Positions 45,210 through 53,602 of a stretch of 64,000 nt of DNA are shown here, piece after piece. Position 1 is the stretch's first letter. Every line of letters starts with the position of its first letter. The translations under genes were made by a program, and so were the position numbers. Source of the DNA: CAYSPT01 sp964432985 (lineage in GTDB: Bacteria > Muiribacteriota > CAYSPT01); assembly GCA_964432985.1 (NCBI GenBank), contig CAYSPT010000013.1, positions 34,529 through 98,528 on the forward strand, read 5' to 3'. The notes beneath the pieces are model-generated. The model was given only the letters and a program-made list of their open reading frames with translations, was not told the origin of the DNA and ran no database searches.

Positions 45210-45901
45210 CGGATTCCACCCCCCGGTGCTATGAGCGAAGCGGTAATTGAATACGTGTTTATTACATTTTCCTTTTCAAATTCGAGAGTGAGTTTGAGCT
45301 TATCAGGATACCGTCCCTTGGTCTTGAGGTCCCACTTATCGAACCACTTTTCACCGTCGTAATAGCCGAACTGCGCCGAAGAAACATCGCATGACACCGT
45401 GCTTGAGGGGACGTTTTCTTCTTCTTCTTCGCCTTTTCCTTCGAGGCGGTAGACGATAGAAGCAATGCGGGAGAGTTTCCCCTCATCCTTTCCCAGGTTC
45501 CACTCCACCGCCTGCACCACCTCTCCAGTCAGCTGGCTTCCGGAGATGGCCCGGGTGAGCCGGGAAAATACCACCCTGGTGGCACTCCATTCCTCCAGAT
45601 CATCCATAGTCTTGAAGGGATTGTCCGAACCGGTTACTGATTTTTTTGCCTTCCCCGTAACGGGAACCCACGGAGAATCCTCTTCCAGTCCCTTTGTTAC
45701 CGGTTTCCACAACGAGTGGACATCGCGCCGGAACTTCTCGCACATGGCCCGTGAAGAATCCAGCCGCATGATCCGGTTCTCGGCCATTATCCGCCCCTTG
45801 ATCACCATCCGGTAGCTGACGAATAACAGCATGAGAAGAAGGCTCACCAATCCCAGACCGAGCAGCAGCTCCACCATGGTGAATCCCCGCCGCTGTTCCA
45901 T
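45206..45901 (-). CDS. gspJ: Type II secretion minor pseudopilin GspJ
   Basis: This minor pseudopilin of the tip complex has leader EQRRG and then FTMVELLLGLGLVSLLLMLLF with Glu5 in place. A beta-rich C-terminal domain (about residues 75-230) follows. The start is ATG 45901, not the frame opening at 46015: GGAGAAAC precedes it, and it overlaps the gspI stop as TAATG. The remainder matches GspJ in length (about 231 residues). Confidence 0.9.
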   Translation of the reverse strand: MEQRRGFTMVELLLGLGLVSLLLMLLFVSYRMVIKGRIMAENRIMRLDSSRAMCEKFRRDVHSLWKPVTKGLEEDSPWVPVTGKAKKSVTGSDNPFKTMDDLEEWSATRVVFSRLTRAISGSQLTGEVVQAVEWNLGKDEGKLSRIASIVYRLEGKGEEEEENVPSSTVSCDVSSAQFGYYDGEKWFDKWDLKTKGRYPDKLKLTLEFEKENVINTYSITASLIAPGGGIR

Positions 45902-46338
45902 TAGTTTCTCCTCAAGTAAACTGAAAAAGACAGGCTTGTTTTTCTCGATCTCCTGCCCGGCCAGAAAATACTCACGTTCGTTTCCACCAAACCGGGAAGC
46001 GGTTGTCCCTCCCACTCCACGGGAACCGATGTCAATATCCAGGTGATCTCCGGGTGCTCTTCGAACTCCCCCTCTGCCGACTGTCCGGCAGCGGGAGCTA
46101 TATCGTCGAGCTGGTCCATGAGTTCCCTGGCCAGGATGACGGCCCGCGAATGCCCGTCTGCGCTGACGATGGCGTCCATGCCCAGCAGGTACGCCCTGAA
46201 AGCAGCAGTCAGACAGAGAGAAAGAATGGCGATGGCAAACACGACTTCCACCAGGGTGAATCCCCGGTGTAAGCGACCCGTTGTGTTCCCTGCGCGGTGA
46301 ATGGTTATTTGGGGGTTAATGTTTCTCTGTGCGGTCAT
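45901..46338 (-). CDS. gspI: Type II secretion minor pseudopilin GspI
   Basis: This minor pseudopilin has a leader of about 25 residues ending HRG. The prepilin helix FTLVEVVFAIAILSLCLTAAF has Glu5. A short globular part (145 residues in all) is typical of GspI. It overlaps gspH by 4 bp upstream and gspJ by 1 bp downstream, so translation of the pseudopilin block is coupled. Confidence 0.9.
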   Translation of the reverse strand: MTAQRNINPQITIHRAGNTTGRLHRGFTLVEVVFAIAILSLCLTAAFRAYLLGMDAIVSADGHSRAVILARELMDQLDDIAPAAGQSAEGEFEEHPEITWILTSVPVEWEGQPLPGLVETNVSIFWPGRRSRKTSLSFSVYLRRN

Positions 46339-46853
46339 AGCCGGTCCTTTTCATTCACTACTTTGCACCGGCCGAAGCTGGGGCATTCCAGTGCCACTGA
46401 AAACTTTTTTTCTTTGTCGGCTATGGTGATAGACACCGGTTCGGTGGAACCATCGGGCAGGAACAGCATGTTTACGGCATCCGTTTGAGGAGGATCAGGC
46501 TCTTTTCCCCCTTTTATTTCGGAAAACATGAGCCAGCCTGGAAGGGTCACGGAATACCCGGTTTCAAGTATATCCGCCCGTTTCTCCCCGGTCTTAAAGG
46601 ACACCACCATGGTTCTGCCGGTAGCCTGGCTTTTCATCCGGGCCAGGTTGAGAAGCGTAGCCATCCGCCCTCCCACCGACCGCACCTGGGCCTGGCGGTA
46701 CCAGGTACCACCGGCAGGCACGGCAAGCGAGGCGATAATGCCCAGGATGACCAGGACCAGCATCATTTCCACCAGCGTGTAACCAGCGGTCTTTAGACCG
46801 GCGGTTCTTGAACCGACGGTCTTCGAACCGGCGGTCTTGGAGTTAGAGATCAT
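46335..46853 (-). CDS. gspH: Type II secretion minor pseudopilin GspH with repeat leader
   Basis: This is a GspH/FimT-type pseudopilin. The helix YTLVEMMLVLVILGIIASLAVPA has Glu5 and is followed by a GspH-like beta domain. Two features are unusual. The leader is a run of four pentapeptides (residues 5-24: SKTAG, SKTVG, SRTAG, LKTAG), and the residue after the cleavage Gly is Tyr rather than Phe. The major pseudopilin gspG, which normally precedes gspH, is absent; a palindromic element lies there instead. This protein is not GspG: it lacks the GspG calcium-site and loop pattern and has the longer GspH body. It is first of the overlapping H-I-J-K block. Confidence 0.87.
   Translation of the reverse strand: MISNSKTAGSKTVGSRTAGLKTAGYTLVEMMLVLVILGIIASLAVPAGGTWYRQAQVRSVGGRMATLLNLARMKSQATGRTMVVSFKTGEKRADILETGYSVTLPGWLMFSEIKGGKEPDPPQTDAVNMLFLPDGSTEPVSITIADKEKKFSVALECPSFGRCKVVNEKDRL
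46782..46841 (-). repeat. 15-bp in-frame tandem repeat, four copies, in the gspH leader
   Basis: Four 15-bp units encode SKTAG, SKTVG, SRTAG and LKTAG directly before the prepilin cleavage site. Each unit ends in Gly, so gain or loss of units would keep a processable leader while changing its length. Confidence 0.85.
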
Positions 46854-46882
46854 TACTTTCTCACCCTGTTAACTAACAGGAC

Positions 46883-47059
46883 AATTCACAAAACATTCTG
46901 CTGCGGCTCGAAAATGACCGCATCTACTTCGTTGCGGTGCGCTAAAGCGCATACGAAAAATGTTCTCAACGTACCTGCAGGTACGTCTCCGAGCATTTCT
47001 CTGCACGCGCCTTGTATCTGTAGTCATTTTCTTCGCCTCGCTATGAACATTCGTGAATT
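46883..47059. repeat. 177-bp palindromic element in the gspG position
   Basis: Nested inverted repeats define this element. The outer arms are AATTCAC (46883-46889) and GTGAATT (47053-47059), the inner arms AAAATGAC (46911-46918) and GTCATTTT (47023-47030), and the centre is an 18-bp perfect palindrome acgtacctgcaggtacgt (46969-46986). It fills nearly the whole gspF-gspH gap and has no reading frame. I regard it as a MITE- or REP-like element of a kind common in related genomes. Confidence 0.7.
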
Positions 47060-47065
47060 AACCTG

Positions 47066-48253
47066 TCAAAACGAGATCTGGCTGAGGCCGAGTATGGGAA
47101 GGAGCATTGAAATCACGATAAAACCGATTATCAGGCCGAACAACGTGATGATTACCGGTTCGAACATGGCCAGGGCGCTTTCCATGATGATCTGCGTTTC
47201 CTTGTCCACCACCCGGGCCAGGTTCAACAAAGCGCCCCCCAGGTTGCCGCCGTGCTCTCCGGCCATGACCACCTGGGTGGGAAAATCGGGAAACACATTC
47301 TCCCGGTCCAGTGAATCCGACAGCGCCTCGCCTCGCACCACCCGTTCCCTGACGTTCTTAAGGCGGGAGGTGATTACATCGTTCCCAATGAGGCCTTCAG
47401 CCACCTCCAGTGCCTGCACCAGCGGTAGACCATTCTTAATCATCAGGCCCAGCGCGCCCATGAACCGCGCGGCGTGCATTCTGCTCTGGAGCTTTCCGAA
47501 AAAGGGAACACGCAGCAGAAATGCGTGAATTTTCATCCGGGTCCCGTCGTGTTTCAAACCGATGTGCACCAGCAGCACAACCAGCACCAGTCCCCCCAGC
47601 AGCAGGTACCAGTAGGATCTGATTACCGCGCATATGGCCAGCAGGACCAGAGTTGGCAGCGGCATGGTGACCTGCATCTCGACGAACAATCCGGTGAGCG
47701 TGGGAACGACATAGGAAAGCAAGAAAACCAGAACAGCCACTCCCAGCACGCTGAGGAACACCGGGTAGGCTAAAGCGCTCAGCAGACGCCGGCTGACCAG
47801 CAGCGACCGGTCCATGTAATCGGCCAGGTTGCTCATAATGCCGTCCAGGCGGCCGCTTTCTTCGCCAACCCGGACCATGGAGACGAAAAATTTCTTAAAG
47901 ATACCAGGATGCTCGGAAAGGGCCTGGGAAAACGAGACGCCTTCCTTGACCTGTCGGCGCACTTCGTGCATGACCCAGCCCAGGGTTTTGGCCCGTTTAC
48001 GTCCCACAACGGCGTCCAGGGCAGTGTCGAGGGTCAAGCCGCCTTCCAGAAGAAGCGCCAGTTCCCTGGTCAGGGCGGCCAGATCGTTTTTCTTTACCCT
48101 GGCAGCGGGGGAGGTCTTCACCGGTTGGATTTTTTCGGCAAAGAGATTCCTATTGCGCAGAAACTCCCGCGCTTCTTCCAGGTCGGCGGCCTCACAGTAC
48201 CCCTTTGACCGGTTTCCCGTGGAGTCCAGAGCCAGGTATTTAAAAAGCGGCAC
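47066..48253 (-). CDS. gspF: Type II secretion inner-membrane platform protein GspF
   Basis: This polytopic platform protein sits at the base of the pseudopilus. The N-terminal segment (KYLALDSTGNRSKGYCEAADLEEAREFLRNRNL) and two duplicated T2SSF domains (FSQALSEHPGIFKKFFVSMVRVGEESGRLDGIM and LSDSLDRENVFPDFPTQVVMAGEHGGNLGGAL) surround three helices. The 395-residue length is standard. It starts 11 bp after gspE. Beyond its stop codon comes the palindromic element rather than gspG. Confidence 0.94.
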   Translation of the reverse strand: MPLFKYLALDSTGNRSKGYCEAADLEEAREFLRNRNLFAEKIQPVKTSPAARVKKNDLAALTRELALLLEGGLTLDTALDAVVGRKRAKTLGWVMHEVRRQVKEGVSFSQALSEHPGIFKKFFVSMVRVGEESGRLDGIMSNLADYMDRSLLVSRRLLSALAYPVFLSVLGVAVLVFLLSYVVPTLTGLFVEMQVTMPLPTLVLLAICAVIRSYWYLLLGGLVLVVLLVHIGLKHDGTRMKIHAFLLRVPFFGKLQSRMHAARFMGALGLMIKNGLPLVQALEVAEGLIGNDVITSRLKNVRERVVRGEALSDSLDRENVFPDFPTQVVMAGEHGGNLGGALLNLARVVDKETQIIMESALAMFEPVIITLFGLIIGFIVISMLLPILGLSQISF

Positions 48254-48264
48254 GGCTGTAGTAT

Positions 48265-49986
48265 CTACCTCTCGGTTACTCTGAGTACTTCTTCGATGGT
48301 TGTGATTCCTCCCATAACCTTGCGCAGCCCATCCGCCCGCAGGTTAATCATTCCTTTTTTGCATGCCAGCGCAGCAATTTCATTAGTAGGCCGGCCACTG
48401 GCGATAAGCCGTCTTATTTCATCGTCTATCGTCAGCATTTCGAATAGGCCGGTGCGACCGAGGTAGCCGGTGTTCAGACAAGCTTCACACCCTCTGCCCC
48501 GTTGGGCTTTGGCGTCGGGAGAAGCTTGTGCTCGTATGTTCTTCATCACCGTTTCATCGATATCTCCGAACAGGTCGGCACCGACAGCATCACTGATCGG
48601 TTCGGCGCACCCCACACACACTTTCCTGACCAGGCGCTGGGACAGCGCACCCAGCAGCGTTGAAGACACCAGGTACCCCGGGATTCCCATATCGCTGAGC
48701 CTGACGGCGGCGGAGGCCGCATCGTTGGTGTGCAGCGTGGACAGTACCAGGTGACCAGTGAGCGCAGCCTGCACCGCCATGCGAGCCGTTTCCAGGTCCC
48801 GTATTTCACCAACCATGATGATATCCGGGTCCTGCCTCAGCAGACACCTCAGGCCCTCGGCAAACCCGAAGTCGATCTTTGGCTTCACCTGTATCTGGCT
48901 GACGCCGGCTATCTGGTATTCGATGGGGTCCTCCACCGTCATGATGTTTAACGCGGGAGAAGCTATTTCAACCAACGCGCCGTACAGAGAGGTAGTCTTG
49001 CCGCTTCCCGTAGGACCGCATACCAGCATGATGCCGTAGGAGCGGTGAATCAGTTTGCGGTACTCCGTAAGCGTGTCCGCGGCCATCCCCAGCAGCTCCA
49101 GGGAGTGAAGAACGTCAGCCGTCCTGAGAAGCCGGAGGACGACGCGTTCCCCGAAAGCGGCAGGCACGGTGGACACACGCACATCGGCCTCTGCATCCTT
49201 TATTCTGAGCTTGATTCTGCCATCCTGCGGCAGGCGCCGCTCGGCGATGTCCAGCCCGGATATGATCTTGATTCTCGATACGATGGCCGCAAGATATCGT
49301 TTCGGAGGTGCGGCCATATCATGCAAAACGCCGTCGATCCGGTACCGAATCCTGATGTCGTGTTCCTGTGGCTCGATGTGGATATCGCTGGCCCGGTTCT
49401 TCATTCCCTTGTCCAGGAAGCTGTTTACCAGGCGGATGACCGGCGCTTCGTTAGCCATCCCCAGCAGGTTGTCTGTTTCATCAAACTCCGTCTCCAGGAC
49501 ATCCACATCCGTTTCCTTCAGGTCCTGTATGGCGTCTTCGGTTGAGCGGTACCGGTGCCGGATGAGCTCCGCCATGACTTCCTCCAGACGGGAGCGGGGC
49601 ACAACCAGCATCTCCAGGTCGGCGCCGATATACGCCCTGAGATCGTCCAGAGGATGAAGGTCCAGCGGATTGTGCGAGGCTACCGTTGTCCGCCCCGAAA
49701 GTGACTTGACGGGAACCAGGCAGTGCTTGAGCAGGAAATGCTCGGGAATCCGGGTGGCCTGGTCCATGTCGACCTCTCCGAATTCCAGGTCAGGCCGAAA
49801 AGGCAGCATCAAAGATTCGGCCAGCGCCTCGAGCGCCACATCTTCGGAACAGACACCGGCTGTCAGGAAGTACTCGTACAGGGGGATTTCTTCCAATTCA
49901 GCCTGTTTTCTGGCTGCATCCAGATCACTACCGCTGATAAGTCCCCGGGTCAGAAGTACATCTTCGAAGTTTTTTCGTGGAGCCAC
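48265..49986 (-). CDS. gspE: Type II secretion ATPase GspE
   Basis: This hexameric ATPase drives pseudopilus assembly. An N-terminal GspE_N domain (1-150) leads to the RecA-like core. Walker A CGPTGSGKT lies at 323-331, the Asp box at about 345-360, Walker B (DPDIIMVGEIRD) near 390 and the His box at LSTLHTNDA. The zinc-binding tetracysteine is complete (CVGC at about 457 and CEAC at about 495). The GTG start has AGGAGG 8 nt upstream. A 157-bp gap without an obvious terminator separates it from the SLH gene upstream. Confidence 0.95.
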   Translation of the reverse strand: MAPRKNFEDVLLTRGLISGSDLDAARKQAELEEIPLYEYFLTAGVCSEDVALEALAESLMLPFRPDLEFGEVDMDQATRIPEHFLLKHCLVPVKSLSGRTTVASHNPLDLHPLDDLRAYIGADLEMLVVPRSRLEEVMAELIRHRYRSTEDAIQDLKETDVDVLETEFDETDNLLGMANEAPVIRLVNSFLDKGMKNRASDIHIEPQEHDIRIRYRIDGVLHDMAAPPKRYLAAIVSRIKIISGLDIAERRLPQDGRIKLRIKDAEADVRVSTVPAAFGERVVLRLLRTADVLHSLELLGMAADTLTEYRKLIHRSYGIMLVCGPTGSGKTTSLYGALVEIASPALNIMTVEDPIEYQIAGVSQIQVKPKIDFGFAEGLRCLLRQDPDIIMVGEIRDLETARMAVQAALTGHLVLSTLHTNDAASAAVRLSDMGIPGYLVSSTLLGALSQRLVRKVCVGCAEPISDAVGADLFGDIDETVMKNIRAQASPDAKAQRGRGCEACLNTGYLGRTGLFEMLTIDDEIRRLIASGRPTNEIAALACKKGMINLRADGLRKVMGGITTIEEVLRVTER

Positions 49987-50143
49987 GGTTTTTCCTCCTG
50001 CTGAGACATTCTCGCTTCATGATCTTTCCCACTACAGGTATTTTACCACAGCTGATAATGGAGTTGTAGAAAGGAAACAAAGTAGTTTACGAGAGGTCTG
50101 CCCCAGCAGCGCAGATATGCATGTTAACTATGGCCCGGGCCGT

Positions 50144-50659
50144 TTATTTTACCGCAACTGCGGCGGCTGCGGTGAGGAGCACCGACATGAGAAGCTGTCG
50201 TTTCTGCTTCCGCTTGAGGTCCTGCAGCAGGTTATCCTGACGGTCCAGACGCTTTTCAATACTGTCAAGGCGGCTCTCGACGGACCTGAGACGCTCCATG
50301 TGATACAGGGAGCTTTCACCGAGAAATTTCATGTCGTCCGCGAATTCCAGCAGCAGGCTTCTCACCAGGTCAACCTGCTGCACAGAAGTACTCTCCCGTG
50401 ACTCCAGGCTGCTTATCAATTTTTTGACCAGCACCACCATCTGATACCTGTTCAGCGGTTCATTTCCCCTGAAGGTGTTGTCTTCGGGAAATCCGCCGAT
50501 GATTCCCCTGCTCTGCATCTCGCGGATAGCTTCTACCGCCCAGTGGTTGGCGGGAACGTCGTCAAACAGGCCGGCGGCGCGAACAGGCAGCGCGCCCGGA
50601 CCGAAGGAGAACCACACGAGCACGGTCAAGGCGGAAATGATCAACACGGACTTTCTCAT
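50144..50659 (-). CDS. SLH-domain envelope protein inside the gsp operon
   Basis: This is a small exported protein of 171 residues. A signal peptide ends near ALPVRAAG. A single S-layer-homology domain (FDDVPANHWAVEAIREMQSRGIIGGFPEDNTFRGNEPLNRYQ split over about residues 32-80) follows, then a coiled coil (about 85-150) and a hydrophobic C-terminal segment (LLMSVLLTAAAAVAV). SLH domains bind cell-wall polymers, so the protein could tether the secretin or platform to peptidoglycan. Its ATG overlaps the gspD stop by 4 bp and has GGAGGCGG upstream. I know of no standard gsp component of this type. Confidence 0.85.
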   Translation of the reverse strand: MRKSVLIISALTVLVWFSFGPGALPVRAAGLFDDVPANHWAVEAIREMQSRGIIGGFPEDNTFRGNEPLNRYQMVVLVKKLISSLESRESTSVQQVDLVRSLLLEFADDMKFLGESSLYHMERLRSVESRLDSIEKRLDRQDNLLQDLKRKQKRQLLMSVLLTAAAAVAVK

Positions 50660-53586
50660 TGTACCGCCTCCTTCTGGCGCAGTTTCTCGAAGGCTTCCCT
50701 GACCCGCTGGTCGCTATTCAGGATCCTCTTCCATCTTTCTTTCGCCTCATCAGATTCGAGTGGGGGTACGTGTGAAGGCTCAATCGGTACTTGTGAGGGC
50801 TCAACCACCGGTGCCGCCGCTTCTTCAGGGGCAGCGGGGGGAGCAACCGGCGCGGTCTGTTCAAGCACCGGTGCCGTTGAATCTTTAGATACCCGGCTTT
50901 TAGGTCCTACATCCGATGATATCGGTTTCCGGGGAGCGACACCGGGAGGCAGCATGGTGGGTGCAACCGCTGACGGAAGGATAATGGGAGCGACTGCCGG
51001 ATCGCTTACCGTGCTTCGCATGATAGCCGGGCTGCTTCCCACCTTCTTCCCGTAGAGCGGCTGCTTCGACTCTTCCACGGCCATTTCCGCCGGGTTGAAG
51101 ATCACGTGGGGGGTGATAAAAATAAGAAGGTTGACCTTCTGCTTCTCGGTCCTCTCCTTTTTGAACAGTTTGCCCAGAAACGGTATACGGCTCATGCCTG
51201 GCACCTTGTCCACTACCACCCGGTCCACCTCGGTGATGAGACCACCGATGACCACCGTTTCCTGGTTGGGCACCGTGACCGTGGTCTTAGCTTCCCGCTT
51301 GGTGATGATGGGCACGTTAAAATCGTACAGGAAGCTGTCCTGACGGTTCTTGATGGTCTGCTCGATCTTCAGGGTCACGAACTCCTTTTGGGTGATACGG
51401 GGCGTGATGTTGAGCGTGACACCGATATCCTCGTAGGTGAAGTTGGTCAGCCTGAGGTCCTGGCTGGAAGTGTTGGTAATATAGCCCTGGGGTAAAGCCA
51501 CCACCTCACCCACGGTGATCATCGCCTCTTCGTTGTCCAGCGTCAGGATGCTGGGAGTTGAGATAATGTTGAAATCGCTGTCGTTGCGATGCGCCTGGAT
51601 GATACCGCGGATCTTGGAGTACTCGTTGATGTCGTCGTCGGAGCCCCCGTCCATCTTGTTCAGGTCCACCTCGCCCTTGACGATGCCCAGGCTTATACCC
51701 TGGCTGGTCAGGGTCGAGGCTTTCACGCCATAGTTGGTGAAGCCGAATCCTCTGAGATCACCCTCGGCGGAATCCACGTACCCCCACTCGATTCCCAGTT
51801 TTTCCGCGGTGGTCATGGTCACCTCGGCGATGAGCGCTTCGACCAGCACCTGGGGCCTGAGCACGTCGAGTTGCTCCAGCAATATTTCTATCTCGTCGTA
51901 CATGTGGGGCGGCGCGTTTATCAGAAGCGCGTTGAGGGACGGCTCAACCACCGCTTCCACCTTGCCGGCGGTCTTGTCTTCCGCTTTTTTCATGGAGTAG
52001 AGCTTGTTTATGGTCTCGGCGATGGAGGTGGCGTCGGCGTTCTTCAGACGGTAGATGTGCACATCGGACTGGCCCTTCACCTTCTGCCGGTCCAGGCGTT
52101 TGATGACGCTTTCGATTTCTTTCATCAGGGCTTCGGACGCCGTACTGACCATCACCGCCCGCAGACGCACATTCGGGATCAACCGGGAGTCTGCCATGAA
52201 CATGGGGGAAGATCCCTTGAAAGAATCCCCTCCCAGACCGCAGAGCTTGGAGACCTGCTCGATGACCGTCTCTTCGTCGGCGAACTGAAGCGGGATGATT
52301 CTGATGCGCCGCGACGGCAGGCTGTCAACATCCAGGCTGTCGATCAGTTCCTTCACGATTGCGTGCTGGGGAGGACGGGCTACCACCACCAGGATGTTCA
52401 TACTCTTGGAGGAGGAAATGGCCACTTCGGGCGCTTCATTGGTTTTTACGTTCTTCCCGGATTGCACCCGGACCGGTTTTTCCACCCAGACCGTCTTCGT
52501 TTTGCCCGGTCCGGTCTTGATGACTTTCTTTTCTCTCCGGGTTTCCGTTTTTGGAGTTGAAACCACAACCGGCTGGGTCTTGGCCGAGAAAATGCCTTTC
52601 AGCTGGCCCTCCAGTTCGGTCACATCGACATACTTCAGGTAATACAGGTGCAGCTCGGCGTCCTCGTCATCCACCGGCACATCCACCAGAACGACCAGTT
52701 CCTTGACCATGGAGATCTCGAGCGACGACGCCACCACCAGCAGCGAGTTGGTCCGCTTGTCCGGGTAAACCACCACCTCGGCGCTTCGCTGCTGAAACGG
52801 CGTGCCTTCCTTGATGTCTTTCTGTTTGAACACCCGGTTGATCTTCTCGGCCACATCGTCAGCGGTGGAGTGCACGATCTCGATTTTTTCGATAATCCCG
52901 ACGCCCTTCTTCATGTCGAGCACCTCGATGAGCGGCAGGATACGTTTGGCGCTCTCCGCCCGGTCGGTGATAATCAACGAGTTGGAGGGGGCAAAAACCT
53001 GGAGACTGGTCTCCTTGGGCAGCAGCGGCGCCAGCACGCCCCGCACGGTGGCCGCTTCCATGTAGGTGAGGGGAATCAGGGCCGTAACCACGGCTTCATC
53101 GCCCATATCTACCAGAATAGTCTTCTCGGGCACCAGGCCGGCCATACGTTTCTGCATCTCGGGAGAAGGCAGGATGTGAATGACATTGCCTTCGGCCTTG
53201 GTGGAATACCCCTTGATGGCCAGGAGCGCGTCGAGCAAAGCCATGGCTTCTTCCTGAGTGATCATGTCCCGCGGTGAGATGACCGACACCTTGCCCCGGA
53301 CACTCTCGTCAACCACGAATCCCTTGCCGGTGACCCGCCCCATGTACTCGATAACGGTACGGATGTCCACGTCCTTGAAATCCATGGACACCTTGCCGGC
53401 GTTTTCGTTCTCATGCTCGTGGTTCAACGTTACCGTTTCAGACTCTTCGGTGTCGTCGGCTTGGGCTTCGACCGGGCAAACCGGCAGCAGCACAAACATG
53501 ATGAGCAGCGTCAGGAAAAGAAGAGGCACATGGATTCCTGGCGGTGCCTGATGAAGTGAGGTGATGCCTCTGGAAATACGTTTCAT
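50656..53586 (-). CDS. gspD: Type II secretion secretin GspD
   Basis: This is the outer-membrane secretin. A signal peptide (about 1-41) and a variable stretch precede the N0 domain (VSMDFKDVDIRTVIEYMGRVTGKGF) and several N1-N3 ring domains, including a long insertion with basic linker (about 350-385). The secretin core carries VEALIAEVTMTTAEKLGIEWG, VGEVVALPQGYI and VPGMSRIPFLGKLFKKERTEKQKVNLLIFITPHVI. The last 130 residues form a Pro/Ala/Val-rich low-complexity tail ending in a charged helix, much longer than the usual S-domain. At 976 residues it is large for the family. It follows gspC by 16 bp and is coupled to the SLH gene. Confidence 0.94.
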   Translation of the reverse strand: MKRISRGITSLHQAPPGIHVPLLFLTLLIMFVLLPVCPVEAQADDTEESETVTLNHEHENENAGKVSMDFKDVDIRTVIEYMGRVTGKGFVVDESVRGKVSVISPRDMITQEEAMALLDALLAIKGYSTKAEGNVIHILPSPEMQKRMAGLVPEKTILVDMGDEAVVTALIPLTYMEAATVRGVLAPLLPKETSLQVFAPSNSLIITDRAESAKRILPLIEVLDMKKGVGIIEKIEIVHSTADDVAEKINRVFKQKDIKEGTPFQQRSAEVVVYPDKRTNSLLVVASSLEISMVKELVVLVDVPVDDEDAELHLYYLKYVDVTELEGQLKGIFSAKTQPVVVSTPKTETRREKKVIKTGPGKTKTVWVEKPVRVQSGKNVKTNEAPEVAISSSKSMNILVVVARPPQHAIVKELIDSLDVDSLPSRRIRIIPLQFADEETVIEQVSKLCGLGGDSFKGSSPMFMADSRLIPNVRLRAVMVSTASEALMKEIESVIKRLDRQKVKGQSDVHIYRLKNADATSIAETINKLYSMKKAEDKTAGKVEAVVEPSLNALLINAPPHMYDEIEILLEQLDVLRPQVLVEALIAEVTMTTAEKLGIEWGYVDSAEGDLRGFGFTNYGVKASTLTSQGISLGIVKGEVDLNKMDGGSDDDINEYSKIRGIIQAHRNDSDFNIISTPSILTLDNEEAMITVGEVVALPQGYITNTSSQDLRLTNFTYEDIGVTLNITPRITQKEFVTLKIEQTIKNRQDSFLYDFNVPIITKREAKTTVTVPNQETVVIGGLITEVDRVVVDKVPGMSRIPFLGKLFKKERTEKQKVNLLIFITPHVIFNPAEMAVEESKQPLYGKKVGSSPAIMRSTVSDPAVAPIILPSAVAPTMLPPGVAPRKPISSDVGPKSRVSKDSTAPVLEQTAPVAPPAAPEEAAAPVVEPSQVPIEPSHVPPLESDEAKERWKRILNSDQRVREAFEKLRQKEAVQ

Positions 53587-53602
53587 AATAGGCTAAAGCC
53601 TC

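Noticed and set aside
46335..46853. gspH gene product as a possible GspG
   Set aside because: Length, the GspH/FimT-type body and its place at the head of the H-I-J-K block fit GspH; the GspG core pattern after the helix is missing.
46914..47528. 204-codon open frame near the missing gspG
   Set aside because: It is antisense to gspF and the palindromic element and contains no prepilin motif, so it cannot be gspG.
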